Part shown: positions 27,710 to 35,852 of the stretch, piece after piece
How the letters are laid out: each line of letters opens with the position of its first letter
Position numbering within the stretch: position 1 is the first letter of the stretch
From: Streptomyces deccanensis
GTDB lineage: Bacteria; Actinomycetota; Actinomycetes; Streptomycetales; Streptomycetaceae
DNA length: 64,000 bases
Direction of reading: 5' to 3'
Assembly: GCF_022385335.1 (NCBI RefSeq)
Contig: NZ_CP092431.1
Coordinates: forward strand, 1,798,001-1,862,000
Notes under the pieces: generated by a model
Seen by the model: only the letters and a program-made list of their open reading frames with translations
What the model was told of the DNA's origin: nothing
Database searches by the model: none
Position numbers and translations under genes: made by a program

Positions 27710-27980
27710 CGCCGGGACCACCTCTCACATACGCACTTCGAGCCGAACGGGTGAATCGTCAGGGTACTGGCTCGACGCGCACATCAGCGGACAGAGCCGA
27801 GGCAAAGATCACACCGAGTCCCGTCGCGCGCAACAGCCCAGCCCGGACGGCCCAGTCCCGATGCGGCCGACTGGGCGAAATCCTCGATATTTCACCCATA
27901 TGCACCTTTTATCGTATGGATACATCCTGTGACCTTGGAAGAACTCATGGTGATTGTCCCCATCAACCAGGAGAGCCCAC

Positions 27981-28175
27981 ATGATCCTGAACATCTCAGG
28001 CGTCGTCCTGCTCGGCGTCATCGTCTTCCTGTTCTTCCGCAAGGACGGCCTGAAGGCATCGCACTGCATCGTCGTCACGCTCTTCGGCTTCTACCTCGCC
28101 AGCACGGGCATCGCCCCGAGCATCACAGCGGGCGGCGAGAGCCTCGCGAGCCTCCTCGGCGGGATCAAGTTCTGA
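27981..28175 (+). CDS. Small membrane protein upstream of the FtsK-like gene
   Basis: This 64-residue protein starts MILNISGVVLLGVIVFLFF with a membrane helix, followed by a basic turn (RKDGLK) and a second hydrophobic stretch (CIVVTLFGFYLASTGIAP), ending LLGGIKF. AGGAG lies nine bases before the ATG. It is 37 bases upstream of the FtsK-like gene on the same strand, behind an AT-rich leader (27890-27960) that probably holds the promoter. Small two-helix proteins are often found beside FtsK/TraB-like genes in Streptomyces plasmids (Spd proteins) and also as chromosomal pairs. The function is unknown. Confidence 0.8.
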   Translation: MILNISGVVLLGVIVFLFFRKDGLKASHCIVVTLFGFYLASTGIAPSITAGGESLASLLGGIKF

Positions 28176-28212
28176 CCCCGCCCCCATCCGCACGCACCCC
28201 CAGGAGACAGCT

Positions 28213-29763
28213 GTGGCCCGGGTCCCCCTCCCCCGCATTCTGAGCACCGGTGGCGCGCACCTCGCCAGGAGCCGGGAGTTGGCCCGGACGGCGGCCGACG
28301 GCGCCACCGACGTCCTCCACCCGTTGATCACGATCACGCGTGGACTGCGCCGGCTGGTCGCCGCCGGCCGCCTCAGATGGGCCGAGACCCCGAAGGACCG
28401 TCGCGGGTCACTGCTCTTCCTGGCGGCCTCGATCGTCCTGGTCGTGACCCTGGTGCCGTACGGCCCGCTGCTCGCCGTCATCGCGCTGATGGCGGCGGCG
28501 GCGTGGGCGGGCCGCGAGGGCGCCGTCACCGAGCCGGCCGGCCCGGACGAGTCCCAGACCCAGCGCCTGCGCTCCCTCTACGAGGCGCTGGTCCCCTCCT
28601 TCTCGGCCGCGGAGGACCCCGAGCCGCTCTACACGCACGGCGGCGCCTGGGACAAGGCCTTCCCCACGTACGCGTTCGACGGCACTGGCCGCGTCTGCCA
28701 TCTGCTGATCCGCTACCCGGCGTACTTCCCGGACGGCGAGGCCGAGGCCCGCGCACGCGTCGAGCAGTTGCTGCACACCAAGGCGGGCCGCGGCCGCGAG
28801 TACCGGTTCACCTGGGACGAGGAGGGCAACGAGCTCACCGTCGCCGTCCTCCCCCCGCTCGCCACCGACATCACCGCCCAGCGCTTCGTGACGGCACCGG
28901 GCGAGACGGTCCTCGGCTTCACCGACGAGACCCAGGTCCAGCGCACCCTTCCCCTGTCCTCCGGGGAGGAGCAGCGGGACGTGCCGCCGGTCGTCTGGCG
29001 CACCGGCGTCCGGTCCACCGAACCGCATCTGCTGGCCGTGGGCGAGCCCGGCAGCGGCACCACGACCCTGCTCCGCTCGATCGCCCTCCAGGCGCTCCAG
29101 CACGGCGACGTCGTCATCGTCGAGGGCGGCGGCAGCGGCGAGTACGCGTGTCTGACCGGCCGCGACGGCGTGCTCGCCGTGGAGAGCGGACTCTCCGGGG
29201 CCCTGGCGAGCCTGGAGTGGGCGTCCCAGGAGACGGAGCGCCGGCTGATCGCCACGAACCGGGCCCGGCAGGCGGGCCATCCCCCGCCGGACGACATCCG
29301 CCGGCCCCTCTGGCTCCTCCTCGACCGCCCGAGCGTGCTGTCCCACCTCGCCGCGGCCGAGGGCAGGACCGACCCGCAGTCCCTCCTGCAGATCCCCCTC
29401 AGACACGGCCGCGCGGTCGACGTCGCCGTCGTGATCACCGAACAGTTCGACCACCTGGACTCCCTCACGGACGCGGTACGTCAGCACACGCGCGCGCGTG
29501 TCGTCCTCGGTCCCGCCTCCCCCGAACAGGTGGAGACGGTCCTGGGCGCCGCGCCCCCCACCACGCCCACCCCGGACATGCCGCCGGGCCGCGGCTACGC
29601 CCGGCTGGGCCCGGCCCCCGCGCTCCGCCTCCAGGTCCCCACCACCCCGGACCCCTACGACGACACCACCCCGGAACCCCACCGCCAGGCAGTCCTGGAC
29701 CTGCTCCCGCCCCACACACCCGCAGCGGACGCGTTCACGAAGGCGGCCCCGGCGGAGACGTGA
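28213..29763 (+). CDS. FtsK/SpoIIIE-like P-loop protein lacking the Walker A lysine
   Basis: The protein has 516 residues, with two membrane helices at about 66-100 (SLLFLAASIVLVVTLVP, LLAVIALMAAAAWAG). A soluble region of about 150 residues then leads to a P-loop fold related to the FtsK/TraB translocase domain. The Walker A region is GEPGSGTTTLLRS (277-289), where the invariant Lys is Thr283. The Walker B position is occupied by PLWLLLDRPSV. A DNA-pumping ATPase would need the Lys, so this may bind nucleotide weakly or serve as a structural paralogue. AGGAG precedes the GTG start. Conjugative TraB, FtsK and EccC are alternatives, but it lacks a gamma (FtsK recognition) domain. Confidence 0.75.
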   Translation: MARVPLPRILSTGGAHLARSRELARTAADGATDVLHPLITITRGLRRLVAAGRLRWAETPKDRRGSLLFLAASIVLVVTLVPYGPLLAVIALMAAAAWAGREGAVTEPAGPDESQTQRLRSLYEALVPSFSAAEDPEPLYTHGGAWDKAFPTYAFDGTGRVCHLLIRYPAYFPDGEAEARARVEQLLHTKAGRGREYRFTWDEEGNELTVAVLPPLATDITAQRFVTAPGETVLGFTDETQVQRTLPLSSGEEQRDVPPVVWRTGVRSTEPHLLAVGEPGSGTTTLLRSIALQALQHGDVVIVEGGGSGEYACLTGRDGVLAVESGLSGALASLEWASQETERRLIATNRARQAGHPPPDDIRRPLWLLLDRPSVLSHLAAAEGRTDPQSLLQIPLRHGRAVDVAVVITEQFDHLDSLTDAVRQHTRARVVLGPASPEQVETVLGAAPPTTPTPDMPPGRGYARLGPAPALRLQVPTTPDPYDDTTPEPHRQAVLDLLPPHTPAADAFTKAAPAET

Positions 29764-29836
29764 GCCCCACCGCGGGCAGTCGTGCGGGCGGCACGGGTGG
29801 GCGGCGGCACCCGCCGCACACCCGCCCACCGACCCC

Positions 29837-31336
29837 TCACGCCACGAAGGTCCGCGGCCCCTCGCCCCCACCCGACGCCCCGTCCCGCACCAACCGCGCC
29901 GCCGCCGCCAACCGCACCGCCGCCTCCTCGGCCACCGCTCCCCCCACCGTGAACGGCAGCCGCACATACCCCTCGAACGCCCCGTCCACCCCGAACCGGG
30001 GCCCGGACGGCACACGGACCCCCACCCGTTCCCCCACCTCGGCGAGCCTCGACCCCGAGAGTCCCCCGGTGCGGACCCACAGCGTCAACCCACCCCGGGG
30101 CTCCGAGAACTCCCAGTCCGGCAGCTCCCGACGCACGGCGGCCACCAGGTCGTCCCGGTTCTCCCGGGCCTGCTCCCGCCGCACCCCCACGGCCTGCGCC
30201 CAACCCCCCGTACTCATCAGCCAGTTCACGGCCAACTGCTCCAACACCGGCGTCCCCAGGTCCGCGTACGCCCGAGCCGCGACCAGACTCCGGATCACAT
30301 CCGGCGCCGCCCGCACCCAGCCGATCCGCATGCCCGCCCAGAACGCCTTGCTGGCCGACCCGACCGTGATCACCGTGGACCCCGCCGGATCGAACGCGCA
30401 CACGGGCCGCGGCATCTCCACGTCGTCGTCGAGCCACAGCTCGCTCATCGTCTCGTCGGCGACCAGCACCGTCCCGGCGCCCCGAGCCGCGTCGACGAGC
30501 CCACGCCTGCGGTCCTCGTCGGCGAGCGCCCCGGTCGGGTTGTGGAAGTCGGCGACGACGTACGCCAGTCGGGGCGCCGCGTCCCGCAGCACCTGCCGCC
30601 ACCGGTCCATGTCCCACCCGGCGAGCCCGTCCGCCATGGCGACCGGCACCAGCCGCGCGCCCGCCTCCCGCATCAGCTGCAGGATGTTCGCGTACGACGG
30701 CGACTCCACCGCGATCCGCTCACCGCGCCCCGCGAAGAGATGGCAGATGGCGTCCATGGCCCCCATGGCTCCGGTGGTCACCATGATCTGCTCGGGCATC
30801 GTCGGGATGCCGCGCGCGGTGTACCGCTCGGCGAGCATGGAGCGCAGGGCGGGCAGCCCGGCCGGGTAGTCGCCGTGCGTGTGGGCGTAGGGCGGCAGTT
30901 CCTCCAAGGCGCCCTGCACGGCCCGGGTGAGCCAGGGCTCCGGCGCGGGCAGGGCCGCGCAGCCCAGGTCGATCATCGAGCCGAGCGCCTCGGGCGGCAG
31001 CGGCTCCAGGCCGCGCGCGGGCAACGGCTTCCCCGCCGGTACGGCGGTCCAGCTGCCCGCTCCCCGCCGGGACTCCAGGAACCCCTCCGTGCGCAGCGCC
31101 TCGTAGGCCGCCGCCACGGTCGTACGGCTCACGGAGAGGGAGAGCGCCAGCTCCCGCTCGGCGGGCAGCCGGGCGGCGACGGGCACCCGGCCCTCCAGCA
31201 CCAGCAGACGGATCCCGTCGGCGAGCGCGCGATAGGCGGGCGGGCGGCGCGTGCCGGGGCCGGCGGGACGCTCCTGCTGCGAGGTGAGCAGCCGCGCGAG
31301 CTGTGCCGCGCCGACCGCCGAAGTCCACTGCGCCAT
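29837..31336 (-). CDS. MocR-type regulator (GntR winged helix fused to an aminotransferase fold), YczR-like
   Basis: The product has 499 residues. The N-terminal winged helix spans about 32-100, with ALADGIRLLVLEGRVPVAAR, ELALSLSVSRTTVAAAYEAL and RRGAGSWTAV. The rest is a fold-type I aminotransferase domain with DYPAGLPALR, HNPTGAL, DETMSELW and the PLP lysine in SASKAFWAGMRIGW (Lys330). MocR proteins usually sense PLP or an amino-PLP adduct. It is divergent from a yczE-type membrane gene. This pairing is known from other bacteria (YczR/YczE), so it probably controls that gene. The ATG at 31336 has no strong ribosome site, and the longer open frame upstream overlaps yczE. Confidence 0.88.
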   Translation of the reverse strand: MAQWTSAVGAAQLARLLTSQQERPAGPGTRRPPAYRALADGIRLLVLEGRVPVAARLPAERELALSLSVSRTTVAAAYEALRTEGFLESRRGAGSWTAVPAGKPLPARGLEPLPPEALGSMIDLGCAALPAPEPWLTRAVQGALEELPPYAHTHGDYPAGLPALRSMLAERYTARGIPTMPEQIMVTTGAMGAMDAICHLFAGRGERIAVESPSYANILQLMREAGARLVPVAMADGLAGWDMDRWRQVLRDAAPRLAYVVADFHNPTGALADEDRRRGLVDAARGAGTVLVADETMSELWLDDDVEMPRPVCAFDPAGSTVITVGSASKAFWAGMRIGWVRAAPDVIRSLVAARAYADLGTPVLEQLAVNWLMSTGGWAQAVGVRREQARENRDDLVAAVRRELPDWEFSEPRGGLTLWVRTGGLSGSRLAEVGERVGVRVPSGPRFGVDGAFEGYVRLPFTVGGAVAEEAAVRLAAAARLVRDGASGGGEGPRTFVA

Positions 31337-31359
31337 GATTCCAGTCCACCTTCCGCGAA

Positions 31360-31376
31360 TTGGCCATGGATGCCAA
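31360..31376. promoter_or_regulatory. Inverted repeat in the MocR/yczE divergent region
   Basis: TTGGC and GCCAA arms enclose seven bases (CATGGAT). It lies 24 bases from the MocR start and 60 bases from the YczE start and is the best operator candidate in this 99-base region. Arms of five bases could occur by chance. Confidence 0.4.
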
Positions 31377-31435
31377 CTTTCTCCAAGCCACAGAGTGTCA
31401 TGCGTCAGGCCACCGGCACCACCAGGGGGGACATC

Positions 31436-32122
31436 TTGTCCGCACGCCACGAACCACGACACGAGCCACCACACGGACTCCGGAGGCACACGGGCCGCCG
31501 GCTGGTCCAGCTCTACACCGGTCTCGCGCTGTACGGCGCCAGCTCGGCGCTCCTCGTACGCTCGGGTCTCGGCCTGGAGCCGTGGAACGTGCTGCACCAG
31601 GGCCTGGCGGAGCTGACCGGGCTGACCATCGGGGTGGTGTCGATCGCCGTGGGCGCGGTGGTGCTGCTCCTGTGGATCCCGCTCCGGCAGCGCCCTGGTC
31701 TCGGCACGGTCTCCAACGTCTTCGTGGTGGGCATCGCGATGGACGCCACCCTGACGCTGGTGCCGGAGGCGCACTCCATGGCCGTACGGATCTCCCTGCT
31801 GGCCGCCGGGGTCGTGCTGAACGGCGCGGCGACCGGCCTCTACATCGCGGCCCGCTTCGGTCCGGGCCCGCGTGACGGCCTGATGACGGGGCTGCACCGG
31901 CGCACCGGCCGCTCGCTGAGGCTGATGCGGACGGCCGTGGAGGTGGCGGTGCTGGCGACCGGCTTCGCCCTCGGCGGCACGGTCGGGGTGGGCACCCTGC
32001 TCTACGCCCTCTGCATCGGTCCCCTCGCCCAGTTCTTCCTTCGGGTGTTCGCCGTGCCCTCGGGATCCGGCAGCACGGTCGTTGCCACCGGTCCATCGAA
32101 GCGAGCCATACTGCCCGGGTGA
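31436..32122 (+). CDS. yczE: YczE/YyaS/YitT-type integral membrane protein
   Basis: The product has about 228 residues and five or six membrane segments, including LVQLYTGLALYGASSALLVR, GLTIGVVSIAVGAVVLLLW and LGTVSNVFVVGIAMDATLTL. Family cues are GLGLEPWNVLHQGL and FGPGPRDGLMTGL. The reading frame is open far upstream. I placed the start at TTG 31436 because a GGGGGG run sits five bases ahead and the first 15 residues are polar before helix 1. YczE proteins are poorly understood; some are linked to cofactor or amino-acid transport by their MocR neighbours. It overlaps the GDPD gene by four bases (GTGA). Confidence 0.82.
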   Translation: MSARHEPRHEPPHGLRRHTGRRLVQLYTGLALYGASSALLVRSGLGLEPWNVLHQGLAELTGLTIGVVSIAVGAVVLLLWIPLRQRPGLGTVSNVFVVGIAMDATLTLVPEAHSMAVRISLLAAGVVLNGAATGLYIAARFGPGPRDGLMTGLHRRTGRSLRLMRTAVEVAVLATGFALGGTVGVGTLLYALCIGPLAQFFLRVFAVPSGSGSTVVATGPSKRAILPG

Positions 32123-32886
32123 CCGCCCTCATACGCCACCCCTACCTCGACCACCCGGGCCCGATCGCCTTCGCCCACCGGGGCGGGGCGGCCGACGGCC
32201 TGGAGAACACCACCGCCCAGTTCCGGCGGGCGGTGGAGTCGGGCTACCGCTACATCGAGACCGACGTCCACGCCACGCTCGACGGCAAGCTCGTCGCGTT
32301 CCACGACTCGACCCTGGACCGGATGACCGACGGGGCGGGCCGGATAGCCGACCTGCCGTGGAAGGAGATCCGCCGCGCGCGCGTGGCGGGCGCCGAGCCG
32401 GTCCCCCTCTTCGAGGATCTCCTGGAGGAGTTCCCCGACGTCCGCTGGAACATCGACGTCAAGGCGGAGTCGGCCCTCCACCCCCTGCTCAACCTCATCG
32501 CCCGGACCGAATCCTGGGACCGGGTCTGCGTCGGCTCCTTCTCCGAGTCCCGGGTGGCCCGCGCCCAGCGCCTCGCCGGTCCGCGCCTGGCCACCTCGTA
32601 CGGCACGAGCGGCGTCCTGGGGCTGCGGCTGCGGTCGTGGGGCGTCCCGGCCACGGTGCGGCGCTCGGCGGTCGCCGCGCAGGTGCCCGAGTCGCACGCG
32701 GGGGTGCCCGTGGTCGACCACCGGTTCGTGCGCGCGGCCCACGCGCGCGGGCTGCAGGTGCACGTCTGGACCGTGAACGAACCGCAACGTATGCACCGAC
32801 TCCTGGACCTGGGCGTCGATGGCATCATGACCGATCACATCGACACGCTGCGCAAGGTGCTTGAGGACCGGGGGGCCTGGGTCTGA
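32119..32886 (+). CDS. Glycerophosphodiester phosphodiesterase
   Basis: This 255-residue GDPD domain protein has the catalytic pair AFAHRGG and ENT near the start, the metal-binding YIETDVH, then LVAFHDSTLDRMTDG with the second catalytic His. WNIDVKAES and VHVWTVNEPQRM near the C terminus are also family features. It cleaves glycerophosphodiesters to sn-glycerol 3-phosphate and an alcohol, using a divalent metal. No signal peptide is visible, so it likely acts in the cytoplasm on phospholipid breakdown products. The GTG start overlaps the YczE stop. The MFS gene downstream may carry a related solute. Confidence 0.92.
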   Translation: MTALIRHPYLDHPGPIAFAHRGGAADGLENTTAQFRRAVESGYRYIETDVHATLDGKLVAFHDSTLDRMTDGAGRIADLPWKEIRRARVAGAEPVPLFEDLLEEFPDVRWNIDVKAESALHPLLNLIARTESWDRVCVGSFSESRVARAQRLAGPRLATSYGTSGVLGLRLRSWGVPATVRRSAVAAQVPESHAGVPVVDHRFVRAAHARGLQVHVWTVNEPQRMHRLLDLGVDGIMTDHIDTLRKVLEDRGAWV

Positions 32887-32927
32887 GGCCCTCGCGCGGC
32901 CCGTTCACGGGGAAGCGAGGGGCACGG

Positions 32928-34292
32928 GTGGGCACCGACACCGTGCGGACGGACGAGGCCGACGAGGCCGCGGGCAGGCGGCGCGAACAGCGCGGCTGGT
33001 ACTTCTACGACTGGGCCTGCTCCGTCTACTCCACCAGCGTCCTGACCGTGTTCCTCGGCCCCTATCTGACCGAGGTCGCCAAGTCCGCCGCCGACCCTGA
33101 CGGCTACGTCCACCCGCTGGGCATACCGGTCCGCGCCGGCTCCTTCTTCGCGTACTCGGTGTCCCTGTCGGTGATCCTCGCCGTGGTGATCATGCCGCTG
33201 GTGGGCGCGGCCGCCGACCGTACGGGCCGCAAGAAGCCCCTCCTGGCCGCGACCGCCTACGTCGGGGCGGCCGCGACGGCGGGGATGTTCTTCCTGGACG
33301 GCGACCGCTATCTCCTCGGCGGCGCCCTGCTGATCGTGGCGAACGCGGCGCAGTCCGTGGCGATGATGCTCTACAACTCCTACCTGCCCCAGATCGCCCC
33401 GCCCGAGGAACGCGACGCCGTGTCCTCCCGTGGCTGGGCCTTCGGCTACGCGGCGGGCTCCCTGGTCCTGGTCGCGAACCTGATCCTCTTCACCGCCCAC
33501 GACTCGTTCGGCATCTCCGAGGGCATGGCCGTCCGTATCTGTCTCGCCTCGGCGGGCCTGTGGTGGGGCGCCTTCACCCTGATCCCGCTGAAACGTCTGC
33601 GCGACCGGCGTCGACCGGCCGGAGAGTCCGCGGGCGCCGAGGGGGCGACGGCCCCAGGGCTGCGTCAACTGGCCGCCACCGTCCGTGACATGCGCCGCCA
33701 CCCGCTGACCCTGAGCTTCCTCCTGGCCTACCTCGTCTACAACGACGGCATCCAGACGGTGATCTCCCAGGCCTCGGTGTACGGCTCCGAGGAACTCGAC
33801 CTGGAGCAGTCCACGCTCATCGTGGCCGTGCTGCTGGTGCAGGTCCTGGCGGTGGGCGGCGCCCTCGGCATGGGCCGACTCGCCCGCCGCTACGGCGCCA
33901 AGCGCACGATCCTCGGCTCCCTGGTCGCCTGGACACTGATCCTCGCCGCCGGCTACTTCCTCCCGGCGAGCGCGCCGCTGTGGTTCTTCGTCCTCGCCTC
34001 GGGCATCGGCCTGGTCCTCGGCGGCAGCCAGGCGCTGTCCCGCTCCCTCTTCTCCCACCTCGTGCCGCCCGGCAAGGAGGCCGAGTACTTCGCCGCGTAC
34101 GAGATGAGCGACCGCGGCATGAGCTGGCTGGGCCCGCTGCTGTTCGGCGTGACCTACCAGCTGACCGGAAGTTATCGGGACGCGATCATCTCGTTGGTGG
34201 CCTTCTTCGTCCTGGGGTTCGCCCTGCTCACGAGGGTTCCGGTGCGCCGGGCGATCAGCGACGCGGGCAACCCCGTGCCGGACAGGATTTAG
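32928..34292 (+). CDS. MFS transporter of the UMF1 (Atg22-like) family
   Basis: The protein has 454 residues and 12 helices. It opens GWYFYDWACSVYSTSVLTVF, the UMF1 hallmark. Other marks are AAADRTGRKKPLLAATAYVG (loop 2-3), MMLYNSYLPQIA, SSRGWAFGYAAGSL, and GSQALSRSLFSHLVPPGKEA with EYFAAYEMSDRG in the second half. Yeast Atg22 exports amino acids from the vacuole. The substrate of bacterial members is mostly unknown. The GTG start has GAGG upstream. It follows the GDPD gene by 41 bases and probably belongs to the same transcript. Confidence 0.88.
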   Translation: MGTDTVRTDEADEAAGRRREQRGWYFYDWACSVYSTSVLTVFLGPYLTEVAKSAADPDGYVHPLGIPVRAGSFFAYSVSLSVILAVVIMPLVGAAADRTGRKKPLLAATAYVGAAATAGMFFLDGDRYLLGGALLIVANAAQSVAMMLYNSYLPQIAPPEERDAVSSRGWAFGYAAGSLVLVANLILFTAHDSFGISEGMAVRICLASAGLWWGAFTLIPLKRLRDRRRPAGESAGAEGATAPGLRQLAATVRDMRRHPLTLSFLLAYLVYNDGIQTVISQASVYGSEELDLEQSTLIVAVLLVQVLAVGGALGMGRLARRYGAKRTILGSLVAWTLILAAGYFLPASAPLWFFVLASGIGLVLGGSQALSRSLFSHLVPPGKEAEYFAAYEMSDRGMSWLGPLLFGVTYQLTGSYRDAIISLVAFFVLGFALLTRVPVRRAISDAGNPVPDRI

Positions 34293-34471
34293 CGCCGGAA
34301 GCGAAAGGGCTGTAGTGTACGCGTTTGGCCTGCCAGGCGTACCGTTACTGCGCGTCAAAGATGCCGAAACGCTGGGTGACATCTGCTGTCAGATGTGACA
34401 AACCGGGCGCCGGTGGGTACAACAAGGGCGGCTACGACGGCGACGCATGACCCGGAACGGGACACGGAACG

Positions 34472-34497
34472 GGAATCTTTACCGCCGACCGGACGTT
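34472..34497 (+). promoter_or_regulatory. SigR-type promoter of rbpA
   Basis: GGAAT (34472-34476), an exact 18-base spacer and GTT (34495-34497) fit the GGAAT-N18-GTT consensus of the disulfide-stress sigma factor SigR. It lies about 62 bases upstream of the rbpA start. rbpA is a known SigR target in S. coelicolor, which supports the assignment. Confidence 0.85.
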
Positions 34498-34558
34498 GAC
34501 CGGATGACGACGACAGCGACACCTGTCCTGTGGGCGACAAGCCCGGGAGGCACGATTC

Positions 34559-34933
34559 ATGAGTGAGCGAGCTCTTCGCGGCACGCGCCTCGTGGTGACC
34601 AGCTACGAGACGGACCGCGGCATCGACTTGGCTCCGCGCCAGGCCGTGGAGTACGCATGCGAGAAGGGGCACCGCTTCGAGATGCCCTTCTCGGTCGAGG
34701 CGGAGATTCCGCCGGAGTGGGAGTGCAAGGTCTGCGGGGCCCAAGCACTCCTCGTGGACGGCGACGGCCCTGAGGAAAAGAAGGCCAAGCCCGCGCGTAC
34801 ACATTGGGACATGCTGATGGAGCGGCGCACCCGTGAGGAACTCGAAGAGGTCCTCGAAGAGCGCCTTGCGGTCCTCCGCTCCGGCGCGATGAACATCGCG
34901 GTACATCCGCGAGACAGCCGCAAGTCCGCGTAG
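34559..34933 (+). CDS. rbpA: RNA polymerase-binding protein RbpA
   Basis: This 124-residue protein matches RbpA closely: MSERALRGTRLVVTSYETDR, EYACEKGHRFEMPF, PPEWECKVCGAQALLVDG and TREELEEVLEERLAVLRSG. Cysteines in CEKGH and CKVCG form a zinc-type site in the core domain. The C-terminal sigma-interaction helix (HWDMLMERRTREELE) is intact. RbpA binds RNA polymerase and HrdB-type principal sigma factors, stabilises the open complex, and is linked to basal rifampicin tolerance. A SigR promoter lies just upstream and a strong hairpin follows. It is SCO1421 in S. coelicolor (from memory). Confidence 0.97.
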   Translation: MSERALRGTRLVVTSYETDRGIDLAPRQAVEYACEKGHRFEMPFSVEAEIPPEWECKVCGAQALLVDGDGPEEKKAKPARTHWDMLMERRTREELEEVLEERLAVLRSGAMNIAVHPRDSRKSA

Positions 34934-34968
34934 CCCCTCCGGGGGTCGGGCGGACACACAGCGCAACC

Positions 34969-35014
34969 AAAGACCGCGGGCGCCGTACGAACATGTACGG
35001 CGCCCGCGGTCTTT
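34969..35014 (+). terminator. Strong terminator after rbpA
   Basis: AAAGACCGCGGGCGCCGTAC (34969-34988) pairs perfectly over 20 bases with 34995-35014 around a six-base loop GAACAT. The left strand begins with A and the right ends CTTT, so it may work in both directions. Confidence 0.92.
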
Positions 35015-35040
35015 GTCATGCGTGGTCGGGTGCGGGCAAA

Positions 35041-35209
35041 AAGCACGGGGCGCAGCCCCTGCTTTTTGAGGGGCGCGGGGAACTGCGCGACCAGCCCCCA
35101 CCGGACGGACGCCTGGGGGTCGAAGGGGCGCAGCCCCTTGGTGGGGGCACCTCCCGCTCGAGCGAAGCCGAGAGTGGGGGAGGGACGGGCAGGGGCGGCG
35201 GGGGCGAGA
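35041..35209 (+). repeat. GC-rich intergenic repeat copy A, with a nested smaller element
   Basis: The sequence runs from GCACGGGGCGCAGCCCCTGC through GGGGCGCGGGGAACTGCGCG, GGGGTCGAAGGGGCGCAGCC and GGGCAGGGGCGGCGGGGGCG. The same blocks appear on the opposite strand at 49016-49149. This copy also holds an extra stretch around 35140-35182 (CTCCCGCTCGAGCGAAGCCG, then AGAGTGGGGGAG) that the other copy lacks. Both parts look like short intergenic repeats common in Streptomyces. The element fills the gap between rbpA's terminator and the convergent fxsA stop. Confidence 0.85.
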
Positions 35210-35215
35210 AACCCC

Positions 35216-35806
35216 TCAGTTGCTGAGCGGCGGATACGGCCCAGCCGGCGGCGCGTCGTCCCGGATCACCTCACCCGGCACGACCTTCCCGTCGGGCCGA
35301 TGAATACGCGCCTGCTGAAACGCGTCCCCGAAACTCCCCGCCCCCGCCTCACGAATCTTCCGCTCGAAGGTCCGCTCCGTGTACCGCCCCAACGCCCGCT
35401 GCACCGGCGGAACCAGCAGCACCAGCCCCACCACGTCCGAGACCAGCCCCGGCAGCATCAACAACAGACCCCCCAGCATCAGGAAGCCGTTGCCCTCGCT
35501 CTTCCCCGAACCAGACCCGGAACCGGAACCCGGTTCGGCCCCGGCCGCCCCGCCCTGCTGCTGTTGCAGCGTCTCGGACAACGCCCGGAACGCCCGCCGC
35601 CCGGCCCGCTTGACCACAGCGGAACCACCGATGAACCCGGCGACGAGCAGCAGGAAGACCGTGAATCCGCCGGCCGCGCCCGCGACCACCGTGAGCAGCC
35701 AGATCTCCAGCACCAGCCACGCGGCGACGCCCAGCGGCAGCAATGTGCGCAGCCGGGAACGCCGGGGCCGGGCGGGTTGGGTCGAGGACGGAACGCCAGT
35801 CGTCAT
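35216..35806 (-). CDS. fxsA: FxsA family membrane protein
   Basis: The product has 196 residues and three or four membrane helices. FxsA traits are the early helix pair (VAAWLVLEIWLLTVVAGAAG, FTVFLLLVAGFIGGSAV), the middle FLMLGGLLLMLPGLVSDVVG, and the charged C-terminal tail. A Gln-rich and Gly/Ser spacer (LQQQQGGAAGAEPGSGSGSG) lies between helix groups. In E. coli FxsA relieves phage T7 exclusion by the F plasmid; the normal role is unknown. It lies 46 bases downstream of ppm1 on the same strand. Confidence 0.9.
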   Translation of the reverse strand: MTTGVPSSTQPARPRRSRLRTLLPLGVAAWLVLEIWLLTVVAGAAGGFTVFLLLVAGFIGGSAVVKRAGRRAFRALSETLQQQQGGAAGAEPGSGSGSGSGKSEGNGFLMLGGLLLMLPGLVSDVVGLVLLVPPVQRALGRYTERTFERKIREAGAGSFGDAFQQARIHRPDGKVVPGEVIRDDAPPAGPYPPLSN

Positions 35807-35852
35807 GCTCCCAGTGTGCCTGGACCGGGCTCAGCACGGGATAAGGGGATGA

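Noticed and set aside
28213..29763. FtsK-like gene as part of an integrated conjugative plasmid (TraB)
   Set aside because: No integrase, excisionase, replication gene or att sites are nearby, and neighbours are core-like genes.
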